From Diphasiastrum complanatum (Eukaryota; Streptophyta; Lycopodiopsida; Lycopodiales; Lycopodiaceae), in the NCBI GenBank assembly GCA_029204225.1, contig CM055094.1, positions 69,412,974 to 69,476,973 on the forward strand: a DNA stretch of 64,000 bases, in the 5' to 3' direction. Made by a program: the position numbers and the translations under genes. Within the stretch, counting starts at the first letter, position 1, and every line of letters starts with the position of its first letter. The notes below the pieces were generated by a model. That model worked only from the letters and a program-made list of their open reading frames with translations, did no database searches and had not been told where the DNA came from. Of the stretch, positions 11,054 to 22,565 are shown one piece after another.

Positions 11054-12409
11054 AATTGCACTTAGATGAGTTTGGATCACAAAAATGACTGCAAAAATGA
11101 AAAATTTGTTGCGAAATTGACAAATGACATCTTTGACCACTTTCCAATCCGAGCTATGGATTGAAAGTTATGCCAAATTGAAGATTTTGGCCTTAAAATG
11201 GCTCACAACTGCCCTTAAAGCCTGAAAAATGGCAATTATTGCCAAATTGCCATTTTTGGAAATTTTCTCCATCTCGCACAGATCTCCGATTTCATAAATT
11301 TTTATATAAGTGCATAGCCCTTTGTACTAGCATAGCTCCTGTCTAATCAAATCCCAAAAACAGTCTCTCCAGCTAGGTCAAAACATCACTCTGTTTTCTG
11401 ATTATCTGCAAAAAACCACAGTGGACAGAGCCTTAAGAAAAATGGGCAGTCCTCAGCTTAAGGTCACAAGAGTTGGGACCCTTCAATATGAAAATTTTTA
11501 ATGAAGAGTTCACATTTATGCCCTTCAGTTCTTTGGTAATTGAATTTCAAACACTTCAATTTTTAAGAAATTGAAGTTTAAGGGCCCAACGAATGGTAGC
11601 CGTCGATCTGTATCCATGATCAAGAGGTCTCCACCGTCGATCTCAACAAGGTAATCGGACGATCTGGATCATTTTTGTGCGTCGAAGGAGACTCATGAAG
11701 ATGCTATGCACCCTTTTACACTATGTAGCAGGTCTGAGTTGGCGCGCGAACCTGCCCGCGACCTCCTTCTCCTCCTCGCTTTCTCCAAGCTATGGCTGCC
11801 GCCCCAAAAATTGATCCAGCTCTTTACTGGCTCCACGGCTGGTTGCGGCCCTTTGGCATCCTCATCACAGTACTAGGGCGCCCATCTACATCCACTGAAA
11901 GCATCAAATATGCATGCCTACAGAGAAAGATCCAGGGGTTCACCTCAAAACCCTAGCAACTATGAATGGGGTTTCTTGGGCATTTGACAATCTCTATCTA
12001 AGATTTTTCTTGCAGCTCTCCACCACACTGAGGTCGCCCTCCTGTAACCTGAATACAGTGATTTGCCTCACTTCAAATGATCTGAAAATGATACAAGTAG
12101 TGTTGTCACTACTTCACACTCTCTCACTACAGCTTAAGCTGCAAAATGCTCACATGTTCACCAAATTGATCCTAGTCAGTTGCCAATGGTTTCCCCACTG
12201 TATTTGCCTCCTTATCCTCTGAAGAAACTCTTCAAAGAGTGTTCAAGCGCTTCGTACCATGTTTCAATGCCTACAATCTGCTCGAGAGACTGTTCTCATC
12301 AACACTGTAAGTTTTCTTGCATTTACCTCCTATGAAGGACTATTATCTCACCTCCGTACGGAGCCAGTGACAAGCCGAACCCAGTAGTCATGCACTCAGG
12401 ATCAAAGGA

Positions 12410-12421
12410 GCTCTGATACCA
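12410..12421 (-). other. Primer-binding site, initiator tRNA-Met type
   Basis: The minus strand reads TGGTATCAGAGC immediately after the LTR end, the standard plant copia primer site. It sets the strand of the adjacent 234-bp LTR. Confidence 0.85.
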
Positions 12422-12655
12422 TGTCAAGAATCTGATAAGCACTCAATCATTCATCATAAGCAATCACCACAAGGAGGAGGAAGAGCACACAATCACTATA
12501 TATCACACTCACTGAAAGAGAGTACAATAAACCTTGAATATAGAGAGAGAAAAAACTAGTAGTTGACTGTAGACTAGCCTACAGCTACTTACGGCTGGTA
12601 ACAGCTGTCAACACTAAATCGTAAACAGTAACAAGTTTATCATTGGTTTCTAACA
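12422..12655 (-). repeat. copia-1 5' LTR, 234 bp
   Basis: On the minus strand the LTR begins TGTTAGAAACC and ends TTCTTGACA (TG...CA) against the primer site. The same LTR is at 47,983-48,216 in the right arm. I found no second copy on the same strand. Confidence 0.8.
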
Positions 12656-13795
12656 GCTGCTACCGCTGCGATGGCGCTGGATAGAAGGAAATGGATCTGG
12701 CATTTCCACGTTCTCCTTCATCCTACTCTTCAGCCGCATTGACGCCTGCTCATCGCCCGCACCTCAGGCTCTCATGATGTGACCTGTATTGATGCATTCA
12801 GATCACAGGTGAAACCACAGGTGACTCATACATTGATCTTCCTCAGATCTATAGCTCTAGCCTCTCAGGAGGATGCTCAGCAGGTGGGCAGTCATTGCTC
12901 AACAGGTGGGCAATCATTGCTCAGGTGGTAATTATTGAGATACCAGCACTCCTCATCATTGAATAGATGGCACTTACAGTAACATTGATAAGAAGAGGAA
13001 AGAACTGCTATTGTTAGCAGCGATGGGTAGAGATTCCTATCAGACCTTTGATAATATTTTTTCTCAGAGAGGGCTCTGAATGCAGCCATGGATTTGCTCC
13101 TACATCAGTGATAAATCACTGACAACAAGTGTACTAGATTGCCCTTAGGATCCACAAAAATGCACCCACATTGATTGTTGGAAATAGCTCCAGTAAAATG
13201 AGTCAATGACTGTCACAAAATTGACTTGATCTCTGCGACCAAAATGTGATTGATTGGCATCTGAAATACGATGTGGTCTCATTGGAACTACGCTCACATT
13301 CTGCTATGGAAATGACTTGATTCTCTGTCACATAAATGGGTAGATCTCTGGCAGCAAAAGCACCACTAATATCAGAATAGAAGTGGCTGTAGTTTCTCTC
13401 ATAAATGTGATTGATTTCTGCCACGCAGATGTCTCGATGACTGGCAGTAGAACAATATTATTTCATGACATCGATCAACAATAGAAGAATATTGCTTCAT
13501 AAGTGCGATGGTTAGCAAATGTGAACTGCCTTGCAAGAGCGATCCATAGTAATGAACATTTTACTCACAAATTCTTTGAAGATATGGCTATTATTGGCTA
13601 TTAGCTCACAACATAGAGGCATGCTCGTTTAGTGTTGGCCATCCTTCACATTATGCTCACAAGCTAAACCTTGCCCTGCCCGCCCACAGACTTGCGGCCA
13701 CACCAGCACTGATCCCAGCACTGATGGCGCTCGATCTCAGCCCTGATGAACGAAGGTGGTAGAGGCAAACCACGCTTCCTGTTGATCCGATTTGC
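12656..13795 (-). other. Arm sequence without a recognised gene
   Basis: Minus-strand frames here are open in pieces (about 13,424-13,203 and 13,089-12,892) and include the Cys/His-bearing stretch CHLFNDEECWYLNNYHLSND. They share no domain I recognise and could be a decayed retroelement region. The right arm holds the same sequence on the plus strand. Confidence 0.3.
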
Positions 13796-13800
13796 TTTCT

Positions 13801-14010
13801 GGTTTTTGTAAATCTTAAAATGATGAAGAATCAGGTGAGAATGATGCAGAAACGGCTGAAAATGGTGCATGATAGTTGAGGATTACATAGTAGCGGCATT
13901 CGCATGGTTTTTGTAAATCTTAAAATGATACAGAATCGGGTGAGCATGATGCAAAATCGGCTAAAAATGGTGCATGATAGCTGAGGATTGCATAGTAGCG
14001 ACATTTTTGC
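13801..14010 (+). repeat. Tandem duplication, 2 x about 105 bp
   Basis: The unit beginning GGTTTTTGTAAATCTTAAAA at 13,801 recurs from 13,906 with about ten differences. The same pair is present inverted in the right arm near 46,640-46,845, so the tandem event predates the inverted duplication. Confidence 0.85.
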
Positions 14011-14420
14011 ATTTCCTAGAATTGATGAGTGTTTAGTTTCTCATTGCCACTTATCCTTTGTAATAACAGAAGATTGACTATTATCAATCACTAAACGTTG
14101 AAAGCTTTTTCATAGTGATGTCAAGTTCACGGAAACTTTGCAAGTCCATCTTAGTGTAAGATAATCACATTAGAACCTGAAACTGATTACAAAGTGAGAT
14201 TTCTTATGGACGAGACATGCAGGTGAGCTTGCAAACATATGATTCAAACACATTGGACGAATCAGTTCTCTGGTCTCAAAGTTCATTTTTTTGAAATTTT
14301 TTTCCATTTTGGGCAATTCAAGTAACGTGGGGAGGGTGCACAGGGAGGGCAAAGGGAGCATGCGGGGAGGACACAAGGGTGGGGGCGTGGGGAGGGTGCA
14401 GGGACACGTGCAAAGGAGGG

Positions 14421-14424
<4 letters not shown>

Positions 14425-14497
<73 letters not shown>
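14425..14497 (+). repeat. (TC)n microsatellite, about 73 bp
   Basis: An uninterrupted TC dinucleotide run. Its counterpart in the right arm (46,151-46,212) is about 62 bp, so the tract changed length after the duplication. Open reading frames through it are artefacts of the repeat. Confidence 0.97.
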
Positions 14498-14500
<3 letters not shown>

Positions 14501-14656
14501 CCGAACGCCTTCGCGCGCACACACAGATACACCATCGGCCGCCCGTCATCAACGGGCACACTTCACTATCTATATATTAAAACTTTAGTGTTTTCGGGCC
14601 ACTCACATTGCCTGGAAACCACATTTTCCTTATGTTTTCTTTTCCGGGCAGCGGTC

Positions 14657-14760
14657 ACGAGATATGCGAAGGTATCGAAGGTCTCTATCGGCCTCTCTTG
14701 AACTACGAGATGTGCGAGATATGCGAAGGTCCCGAAGGTCTCTCTCGGCCTCTCTCTGAC
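14657..14760 (+). repeat. Imperfect tandem repeat, about 48 bp x 2
   Basis: Two near copies of a unit with GAGATATGCGAAGGT, CGAAGGTCTCT and CGGCCTCTCT blocks. It lies next to a decayed copia integrase-RT linker and is present inverted in the right arm. Confidence 0.7.
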
Positions 14761-14789
14761 CCGGACTCTCCCGTCTAAGGGATATATTG

Positions 14790-15870
14790 ATTAGGTTCAT
14801 TTCAGATTCGAGCAGACCTTCGAACAATCATCGGTTGATGAGTTGATATCTCTCCTTTCTGTGAGATTGAGATGTCTTCAATTTCTGTTGGAGGTGTTGG
14901 AACATTCGTAGGTTGAGGCTTGTCGATGGTGAATGGAGTTGTTGGAACAAATTCCTGCATTGGCTACTTCTGCTTAAAATAAAAAAAAAATTGTCTTCTA
15001 GAAAGATGACATCTCGATTGATTGAGATTCGACTTGTTTCAACATCATAAATTCAATAGGCCTTGTGCGAGGTTGAGTACTCGATGAATATATTCCGACA
15101 ACTAACAGGATCGAGCTTCTTTCTCAAATTAGAAGAGATCTACATGTAGCATAGACAACTGAACCTCGAAGGTATTTCAAAATCGGTTTGTAGCCATAGT
15201 AGGCTCCAAAGCTAGATTCATCTCTAACCTTTACAGAGACTTCCTGAGCTCTCATCATTCACTAGAATCAAGAATAACTCCATTTTTTTGTCTTAACCAT
15301 TACCTTCAAATACCATTTGGATAATTGTCTTTCAACTTCGGTCTCCTTTGTGTCAATTGAACTTTTTTCTTTCAAATAAATTGTCCCCTTTTTTTTCACA
15401 TTCCCTCTATAAGAATCATAAATCATCTCATTTTGTTCTTGCTTGCCCATTTAATCAAAAATTGCATCCTTGGATATTATAAGCTTCTATTCATTCTTGT
15501 CATAAAGCCTATAGCCTTCTCATCATAGCCAACGAAAATGGATAACTTTTGCATCAAGTTTCTTTCATTTCTCATCAAGAATATGTGCATAGGCATCACA
15601 ACCAAGTACTCTGAAATGAAAAATATTGGATTTTCAATAAAGACTTCATACCTCCCTTTGATTTTGTAGGACATCTATTCAGAGTTGTTGTTTTGTCCAA
15701 AATGTATTTGGTAGTCCCTTACTTTTGAGCATAGGCCTAGCCAGTTTTATGACTGATCTATTCTTTTGTTTTACAGCTCCATTTTGTTGTGGTGAGTAAA
15801 GAGTTGTATCTTTTTCCAGTACTAATAGGTTAAATGTGATTCCTACGTTAACTAGCTCGTCTTTCATCCA
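14790..15870 (-). pseudogene. Two decayed copia integrase fragments in left arm
   Basis: On the minus strand, 15,867-15,270 carries a copia integrase fragment (YSPQQNGAVKQKNRSV, MLKSKGLPNTFW, then GCDAYAHI and KLDAKV in another frame) of the copia-1 family. From about 15,110 a second fragment reads as an integrase C-terminus (VETSRI, RDVIFLEDN) ending in the linker RRSARI near 14,800. Both are full of stops. The structure is repeated in the right arm. Confidence 0.75.
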
Positions 15871-16154
15871 TATTCACACTAAAATTTGTCATTCGCATGG
15901 TCACAAAAGATATTCCTTATGAATTCAACCAAATGAAACCAAAGTTAGAGGAGGTTTTTCTTTTATAAGGAACATTCCATCATCGGTACTATGCAATTTC
16001 CCTATTGAGCTAGCAATCGAAATTACATAATACAAACACATTTACTAACTCTAATGTTCATATTATTTCTTCCTCCCTCAGAATTTTTGGTCCCCTGAAA
16101 AGTTTCACTCAATTAAGGCATATGAAATTCTCATAAACATATACAAAATGCAAG

Positions 16155-16272
16155 GCTTTTTTCCTTTCAACTAAAAAGTAGGTCTGTTTTCGTTTTCATG
16201 TCATTGACTTTAGTATTATTTCCTTTCAACCAAAAAGTAGGCCTGTTTTCGTTTTCATGTCATTGACTTTGT
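16155..16272 (+). repeat. Tandem duplication, 2 x about 62 bp
   Basis: The segment CCTTTCAACTAAAAAGTAGG through CATTGACTTT is repeated once with two or three substitutions. The copy in the right arm is at about 44,375-44,495. Confidence 0.85.
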
Positions 16273-17437
16273 TAGTTTAGTGTAACTAATGAAAGTAGAT
16301 GAATGGAAAATCCTTGAAATTGGATTTACAACAAAATTTCTTTTGTCAAATAAAGAGTTCTAGAACCATTCATTATTACCAGTTATTTCAGTTAGTCTAA
16401 ACTGAAAATCATCTTCAACAAGTATTTTGCTAAAAGCTTGATCGTCCAGTTTCTAATGATCAAAATCAATTAGAATGTAACAACATAAACAACCGGTGAC
16501 TATCGACAAAAAAGAGGGGGAAAAAAGGATGAATAAGATCTACAATCATAATTTAACTCTATAATAATGCATCTTGGTTTCCAAAGGACCAAAGAAACTT
16601 TGGATGCCAAGCTAACCAACTAGGCCAACCCTTGGAGATGATAACTCTATAATAATGGAGTAACTCCTTACTCCAGAGTTTAAAATGTTAATAGCATTGT
16701 ACCAGGACACCAAAGTTCCCATCCATTTGGTGCTTGTTTGGGACAAAATTCCATGAAGAATTAACATTTTGCCAAAAATCCTAAATTCATGAACCGAGTT
16801 CATGACAATTAGAAAAAGGCAAAACCAATTTGACAAGAACTGGTAACACGATTCTTAGTGTCAAGTTAGGTAAATTCTCGAAAATCATCATTCCAAACCG
16901 ACCACAGCTTTCACCAGGGTTACTAACCAAGGCTCACAACACCCTAGACCATTGCCATGCGACATCAATAGAACTTGAAGACAGCCATGCAGCCACAAGG
17001 ATGGTCTACTTTTAGCAAACGGAAAAAAGCCATGCAACACACAAGGGCTTTCATGCAAAACTTCATTGTTTACAAGGGCTTTCCCATGTAAACATGGAAG
17101 ATGAAACCACGACTTTCATCCAACCTCAGAGCCACATAGCTGCACTTCTGCCTCACCCTACTCCATCACGGCTTCTCCAACAATCCAGCTGACGACTGCT
17201 ACATCTGCGCCCTACCTTGCTTAATGCTACAAGGGATCCATCGGGGGAGGCTTAGTCACTGGACTGCAAAATGGCAGAGAACGATGGTGGTGCCCTGACT
17301 ATGCTTTAGGCAGAAGCTGCTCTTTCAATCCTTTAAAAATCAAGTCTACGGCCTCATTTCCTGATTTCTTAGCGTTCCAATGCTCTTCCAGCAACTCAAA
17401 CGACCCACAACACATGTTGCCACATTCGTTTTCTATC

Positions 17438-17900
17438 GGTTGTCAATTCCAGAAAGATCAATCTCAAATGATTCGGCTACAAGCCGCAAAACAACTGACC
17501 ACCAGCAGCCAGAGATCTGGATTTTTTCAAATTTAGAAATCATCATTTCTATTTACAAAGCTATCTCTGCGGCCAGAGGACAATAGAGCAAAGCTAGGAT
17601 AAGTTGCAAAAGCCTTTTCTCTAATAGGGTTACAACCCCCAATCATCAAGAAAGTGAATCCATTTTCCAGAAGAGGTTAAATGCATTCTTCCATAGGAGT
17701 TACATAAGTATCATCTACTCTAATGGTTACAACTTCTCGACTTCTATAAGTTTAACATAAACAAGGAAAGCCACATAAACAATTCTGTCACTGGGAATAG
17801 ATAGTTCCTTGTAGATGGTTGATCCTCCCAACTTCATATTCTGCTTATTGATTTAAGTATTCCATAATGAATGCTTTATTTTTTCATACTTAGTCTCTCT
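17438..17900. other. No recognised feature
   Basis: Between the left arm and the gypsy integrase scrap. I see no coding blocks, LTR ends or notable repeats. Confidence 0.4.
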
Positions 17901-18215
17901 TCTTCAAATCACCCACAATCTGATGGGCGGACGGAACATTTCAACTAGTATATGAAAGATGTGCTTCATGCACATGTTTCTAGATGTGAATCGGATTGGG
18001 ATAAGTATCTCTCGATGGTTGAGTTTGCATATAACAATGCAAAACAAATTTCCACTAGATTTAGTTTTTTTATGATGTTATATGGCTTTTAGTCTCATTC
18101 ACCAATTTATATTGGACCCAAAGGCCTCAAAGTACAAGCTACATCAAATTTCTTGCAAGATATGCAAGGAATGTCAACATTAGATCAGTTGAAGATTGAG
18201 CAGACTTCTATGCTA
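17901..18215 (+). pseudogene. Ty3/gypsy integrase C-terminal fragment
   Basis: The frame reads SSNHPQSDGRTEHFN, a stop, YMKDVLHAHVSRCESDWDKY, LSMVEFAYNNA and later FLQDMQGMSTLDQLK. This is the end of the integrase core, including the catalytic glutamate in GRTE, and the region after it. It resembles chromovirus-type Ty3 integrases more than G1 or G2. Two stops are in frame and nothing upstream of the E block remains. Confidence 0.85.
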
Positions 18216-18660
18216 ATGGAATCGCTCTCATAGAGAATTTGAGATCAGAGATTGGGTATTATAGGTGGTGTGTGAAAGTCTTATGGCAATTGGAAAACCT
18301 AGGGAGATACAACACTAGGCGAGACTGTTGGATTATTCTACTATCGGGAGTGATTCAACCGAATAATCGATATAATATTTGTCATATCACAGATGCGAAA
18401 AAGACTGAGTTGATAACATGCTACAAAGATCTACCTACAACAATCACCATTGTGGAAGAACAATAGCTTTAAATAAAGTTTAGTAAAAATCTATGTATAG
18501 ACTCTTTCATCCAATAAATGAAAGCCCAAGTTGGGCATCAGTACATGTATTTTTTGCTCCCAAATTCATAAAATGGAGCAGCTTTTCCTATCAATTCTAT
18601 ACATGTGCAATCTATATCTGTTCTGTGCTATATATATTTTTATAATCTTTATTTAATATA
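18216..18660. other. AT-rich stretch, no recognised gene
   Basis: A 75-codon frame (18,239-18,466) has no family I know. It may be continuing gypsy 3' sequence. No LTR end could be set. Confidence 0.3.
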
Positions 18661-18990
18661 ATAACATCATCCTTAGCACCATCATCAACAATGGGAGGCT
18701 GAAGCCTTGCCCTCGCCAATATGCTTAGGATAATTTCTTGTATAAATTTGTACACCTGGCTTGATGTGTATTCAGGAAGTGTAAACTGCAAGATAGAACA
18801 TTCATGTATTAGTAATGGCTAAAAAAATCAACAGAATAGAAAAACTAATCATGATTCCAAAACCAAGAATAAACAAAATAAATTACCTTTGAAATATCAA
18901 CATCCTCCTGAAGGTTGAACCATTCAGAAAATAACTTTGCCTATATAAAGTGTACCACCCACAACTGAATGAATCATTTTGCTGGGGTGA
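18661..18990 (-). pseudogene. Ulp1-like cysteine protease (C48) fragment, two exons
   Basis: On the minus strand, after a TTTTTTGCAG acceptor at 18,991-19,000, an exon (18,990-18,887) reads SPQQNDSFSCGWYTLYI. After a one-base frameshift it gives KLFSEWFNLQEDVDISK and ends at a GTAATT donor. A second exon after a CTTGCAG acceptor (18,785 down to about 18,661) reads FTLPEYTSSQVYKFIQEIIL. The QQN...CG block matches the catalytic cysteine region of Ulp1/SENP SUMO proteases, normally Q-N-x-D-C-G. The His and Asp blocks are absent, cut off by the copia B LTR. It could derive from a host ULP gene or from a transposon that carries one. Confidence 0.5.
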
Positions 18991-19086
18991 CTGCAAAAAA
19001 TTCAGCACACAAGAAATCGATTAAGAAACAGAATGAATTACTTAAATATGGCAAGTACATATCTACATCCTTATGCGTATTTCTAG

Positions 19087-20019
19087 GATGAAGAGATGAA
19101 AATCAAAGGCTGACGTCACACCCTCTTCACGCTCATGCAGCTGCGCTAACAAACTGGACGACGACTGCAGCTACCCACGATCTCCTACAAATAGCACATC
19201 CACCCTGTATTTTCTTCATCTACACACCTGTAACATTATGTATATATTGAATACCATTTGCGTATTCATGAACAAAGAGAAAAACGAAAATCAAACGATC
19301 AAGAAGTTAGTAAGCGAGAGAGAACGAAGAAGAGAAGCTTATCAGAGATAAACAAAAGTAGATGCTCTGTGCATTGATTCTTTAATTTGTCAACAATAAG
19401 GTCTCATTCTTTTTTACAGTTTGAATAAGCTTCGTAGGGCATGCGGTTTCGTCCGCTATTGTCTTGTGCTCTACCGCATTATTGACATGTATATTTGATA
19501 TACTTAATCTGATACAGTTCTTTATTCTGTGTTCAGATTTGTGTTAATATTGCTATGCTTGTTATTCATTTTGTCTGATCTTTCTAGTTGCTCTTTCTGG
19601 TAACAGATGACTAACATTTAGTATTGTCTTTTGCAAATGTTTTGTGACTAATTATCAGTCGAGCACTGTCTAGATCTTCGTGAATCATTCACAACACATA
19701 AATTGTCTAGCTATTGGCGACAAATTATTCTTCTGATGCTTCGTTCATCAATGTTTGGCTACGTAATCAAGAATGACCGTGATTCCCTCACTAACGTTCT
19801 GTTCGTTCTGATAGACATAGTCATGCTTTCGGAGAAAGTCACATAGCTCGTTCCGCTGTGCATGAACAATTTTTGTTCGAGTTTGTTTCTTGTTCGAGTT
19901 CGTTGCTCATTCGTGTTTCGTGTCTCGTTCGTGTTCGTCTTACCCCTCTGAGCTAAATTTTTTTATTTATTTTTATACGACACCTTTCTCAACTCTCGCT
20001 ACTCTCCCTCTCTCCAACA
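19087..20019 (+). repeat. copia B 5' LTR, truncated at its start
   Basis: Homologous to 23,645-24,578 and ending CTCTCTCCAACA directly before the primer site. The first 117 bp of the LTR are missing; the Ulp1-like fragment lies upstream. Confidence 0.9.
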
Positions 20020-20031
20020 TGGTATCAGAGC
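20020..20031 (+). other. copia B primer-binding site
   Basis: TGGTATCAGAGC directly after the LTR, complementary to initiator tRNA-Met. Confidence 0.92.
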
Positions 20032-20174
20032 TATTTTCCTAGCCTGATAAGCTTCCACAGTACAAGACTCTACTAGCCAACAGAGTAATTGTTTTCTTGT
20101 TCTGTATTTCAGGATCAGATTTTCATACTTAAGTCACTGATAGTTTTTCCTATCACTTAGACTAATTCCTCCAC

Positions 20175-20910
20175 ATGGATTCCCAAGGGAAAGCCAGTCT
20201 TATCATGGACAAGCTTGATGGAGCCAATTACCATCTGTGGAAATTTAAGATGAAAACTGTACTAATGGCTAAAGAATTGTATGATGTTGTTACAGGTGCA
20301 GAAGGGAAACCCGATGTAGACGACGCAGCGCCAGATGGAAGCTGAAGGATAGAAAGGCTTTCGTGCTCATCATCCTCAACATCACAGATACCCATATCGG
20401 CCATGTATCCGAGGCTCAGACATCGAAATAAGTCTAGGACATCTTGAGCTGCTATATGAAGTGTGAGATACAACTTCCAAGCTACATCTCAGGAAGAAAT
20501 TCTACTCCCTCAAGATGAAAAATGGTGATTCTTTGTAGAATCACATTAATCAGTTCAAGAACCTGCTAAGACAAATGGCCGCTTTCGGATCTATCATTGA
20601 CGATCAAGGCGCAGTGATGCAACTGCTTACAAGCTTGCCAAGCTCTTACGACAGCTGGGTGATGATCATAACGACTCATCCAGAATTGACTCTTTCGAGA
20701 GTCATTACTATGTTGTTGCAGGAAGACACGCGGAGAAATGAAGCCTCAAGTTCCTCAACTGTTTCTCACGTCTTGTACACCAACAAGAGCACGACAAAGC
20801 AGAAGAAGGAGAGAGGCCCAAAGCAATCAAAGTTGGACCAGAATCCAGCTCAGCACAAGGAACAGTCGAATCCACAGACAAAGAAGAAGCTGTTCTGCAG
20901 ATACTACAAA
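20175..20910 (+). pseudogene. copia B gag
   Basis: The start MDSQGKASLIMDKLDGANYH and the block LWKFKMKTVLMAKELYDVV are the UBN2-type gag opening. A frameshift and stop follow near 20,345. The frame resumes at 20,575 (DQGAVMQLLTSLPSSYDSW, LTLSRVITMLLQEDTRR) and ends in a damaged zinc knuckle (CRYYK followed by a stop). Gag would form the particle. Start chosen as the first ATG after the primer site with gag homology. Confidence 0.88.
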
Positions 20911-20982
20911 TGAAACAACCACGAAATATAAGACTATCGAATACTTCAAGCAAAGAACAACAACAAGGGGTAGTCGAATCAA

Positions 20983-22430
20983 GTGGCAAATGCAGCTGCA
21001 GAAGTTCCACAGCCTATTCAAGAAGCGGATCATGATGCCTTCATGACCAGCCATCAAGGAGCATCTGGCGACAATTCTTGGTTCTTGGATTCCAGAGCCA
21101 CTCAGGATATGACTATACACCTTACAGTACCCAGAAATATGTCCACCTTGGTGACAATAGCACACAGACTATTAAAGGTGAAGGCATTGTAAGATTAAAC
21201 TTTGCCAATGATCAGTCTAAGCTACTCTCTAAAGTCCTTTATGTACCAAATTTATCTACGAATCTACTCTCTGTAAGCAAAATCACAGATCTAGGACACA
21301 AAATTTGAATGTGATCAATGTAAAGTAGTTGATAGGACATGCAAGATCCTAGCACTCGAAAAGAGGCATGGATACTTGTACAAATTGAATCATTGCTTTC
21401 TGCCTCTAGTCAGGCTCTCAGTACTTCAATTCATTCAAATAAAGGTTTACTTTGGCATTATAGACTTCGTCATTTAAATCATGCTGTTGTACAACGAATG
21501 TCTAGACAATCTATCATTCTTGATCTCGACTATCCTCGCGAAAGAGTCGAGTTACTTGTCTGTCAAGACTGTCTAGTTGGTAAACAGACTAGGAAACCTT
21601 TTAAATCAAGCCATCAGCACATTGCTAGAGGATTGCTAGATGTTGTACATTCAGATATTTGTGGCCCAATGAACAATCCTTCGCTGAAGGATGCCAAGTA
21701 TCTTATAACCTTTATTGATGAATTTTTCAAAAGGACCATGGTGTATTTTATAAAGAAGAAATCCAAAGCCTTCAACTACTTCATAATCTTCAAGGAGCGT
21801 GCAAAGAAGGAGACTGGAAGGATGATCAAGGCCCTTAGGTCAGACAACGGTGGAAAGTACATCTCTATCAAGTTTAAGGAGTACTGCCAAAGCCAAGGCA
21901 TTGAGCAGCAATTCATCACTCCTTACAGCCCTCAATCTAATGGCTTAGCCGAGAGGAAGAACCGTGCTCTGGTCAAATATGCCAAATGTATGTTATCGCA
22001 TGCATCGTCTCCTAAGAGATTTTGGGCTGAAGCTGTCTCCACTGCAGCCTACGTCCAGAGCAGATGTTCGACCAAGGCCCTCTCAGACAAGACACCCCAC
22101 GAGGTGTGGACAGGCTCTAAGTCTTCTTTGAAGAACCTAAGAGTGTTTGGGTGCATTGCCTACACGCAGATCCCAAAAGACACGAGGAAGAAATTGGACT
22201 TCCAAGGTCTCAAGACCATCCTGATGGGATATACTTCATTTCATAATACTTATAAGTTGTATGATCCTGATACCCAAGAAATCTTGTATAGCCGGGATAC
22301 AGTCTTCATTGAGGATCAGTTCGTCGACCTCAAAGGCAAGGATGTTGCTAAAAAAGAACCCTCGTCACCTGCCATTGACACGACAGTCCGAGCTTCTGGC
22401 TCAGGCATGTCTATTGTCGACCCACTTTGA
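20983..22430 (+). pseudogene. copia B protease and integrase
   Basis: Protease reads NSWFLDSRATQDMT: the active-site DSG has become DSR. After a frame break at 21,308 a 363-residue open frame holds the HHCC zinc region (LLWHYRLRHLNHAVV, CQDCLVGKQTRKPF) and the complete D,D35E core: HSDICGP, RSDNGG and SNGLAERKNRAL. The C-terminal linker (FLKNLRVFGCIAY-like block, YKLYDPDTQEILYSRD) follows. Integrase joins the new DNA copy to the host chromosome; this domain is the best kept in the element. Confidence 0.9.
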
Positions 22431-22565
22431 GACAGCGAATCAGACGAAGATGTTGCTACTACCCAACAACAAATCCCAGGAGCGGTTCTTCAATCGAATC
22501 CTCCTAGAAGATCAAGCCGAGTGCGCACATAGCCCACAAGGTATACTCTTGAGTCTGCTTGTCTC

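Larger units (their letters stand above)
8206..12655 (-). mobile_element. Ty1/copia element copia-1, interrupted by G1
   Basis: Minus-strand order: 234-bp LTR (12,422-12,655), Met-type primer site, a long leader, gag from 11,053, protease, integrase and the N-terminal half of RT, where G1 is inserted. The rest of RT, RNase H and the 3' LTR would lie beyond G1, outside the window. Assigning this LTR to this gag-pol is inference from order and strand; the roughly 1.36 kb leader is unusually long. Confidence 0.75.
11607..17437 (+). repeat. Left arm of 5.8 kb inverted duplication
   Basis: The reverse complement of this segment recurs at 43,212-49,031 with only scattered single-base differences in the stretches I compared, about 98-99% by eye. 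The 11-bp length difference equals the difference in the two CT/GA tracts. It contains the copia-1 LTR and half its leader, short tandem repeats, a CT tract and two decayed copia fragments. The inner edge is where TTCTATC at 17,437 stops matching; the outer edge lies inside the copia-1 leader. Confidence 0.93.

Noticed and set aside
11914-12222. 102-codon ORF (also at 48,413-48,721, minus strand)
   Set aside because: It lies in the non-coding leader downstream of the copia-1 primer site, on the opposite strand to the element, and shows no domain.
14170-14701. Several 70-130 codon ORFs reading Arg-Glu or Ser-Leu repeats
   Set aside because: They run through the (TC)n/(GA)n tract, where all frames are open by composition. 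The same applies at 33,105, 42,220, 46,151 and 62,582.
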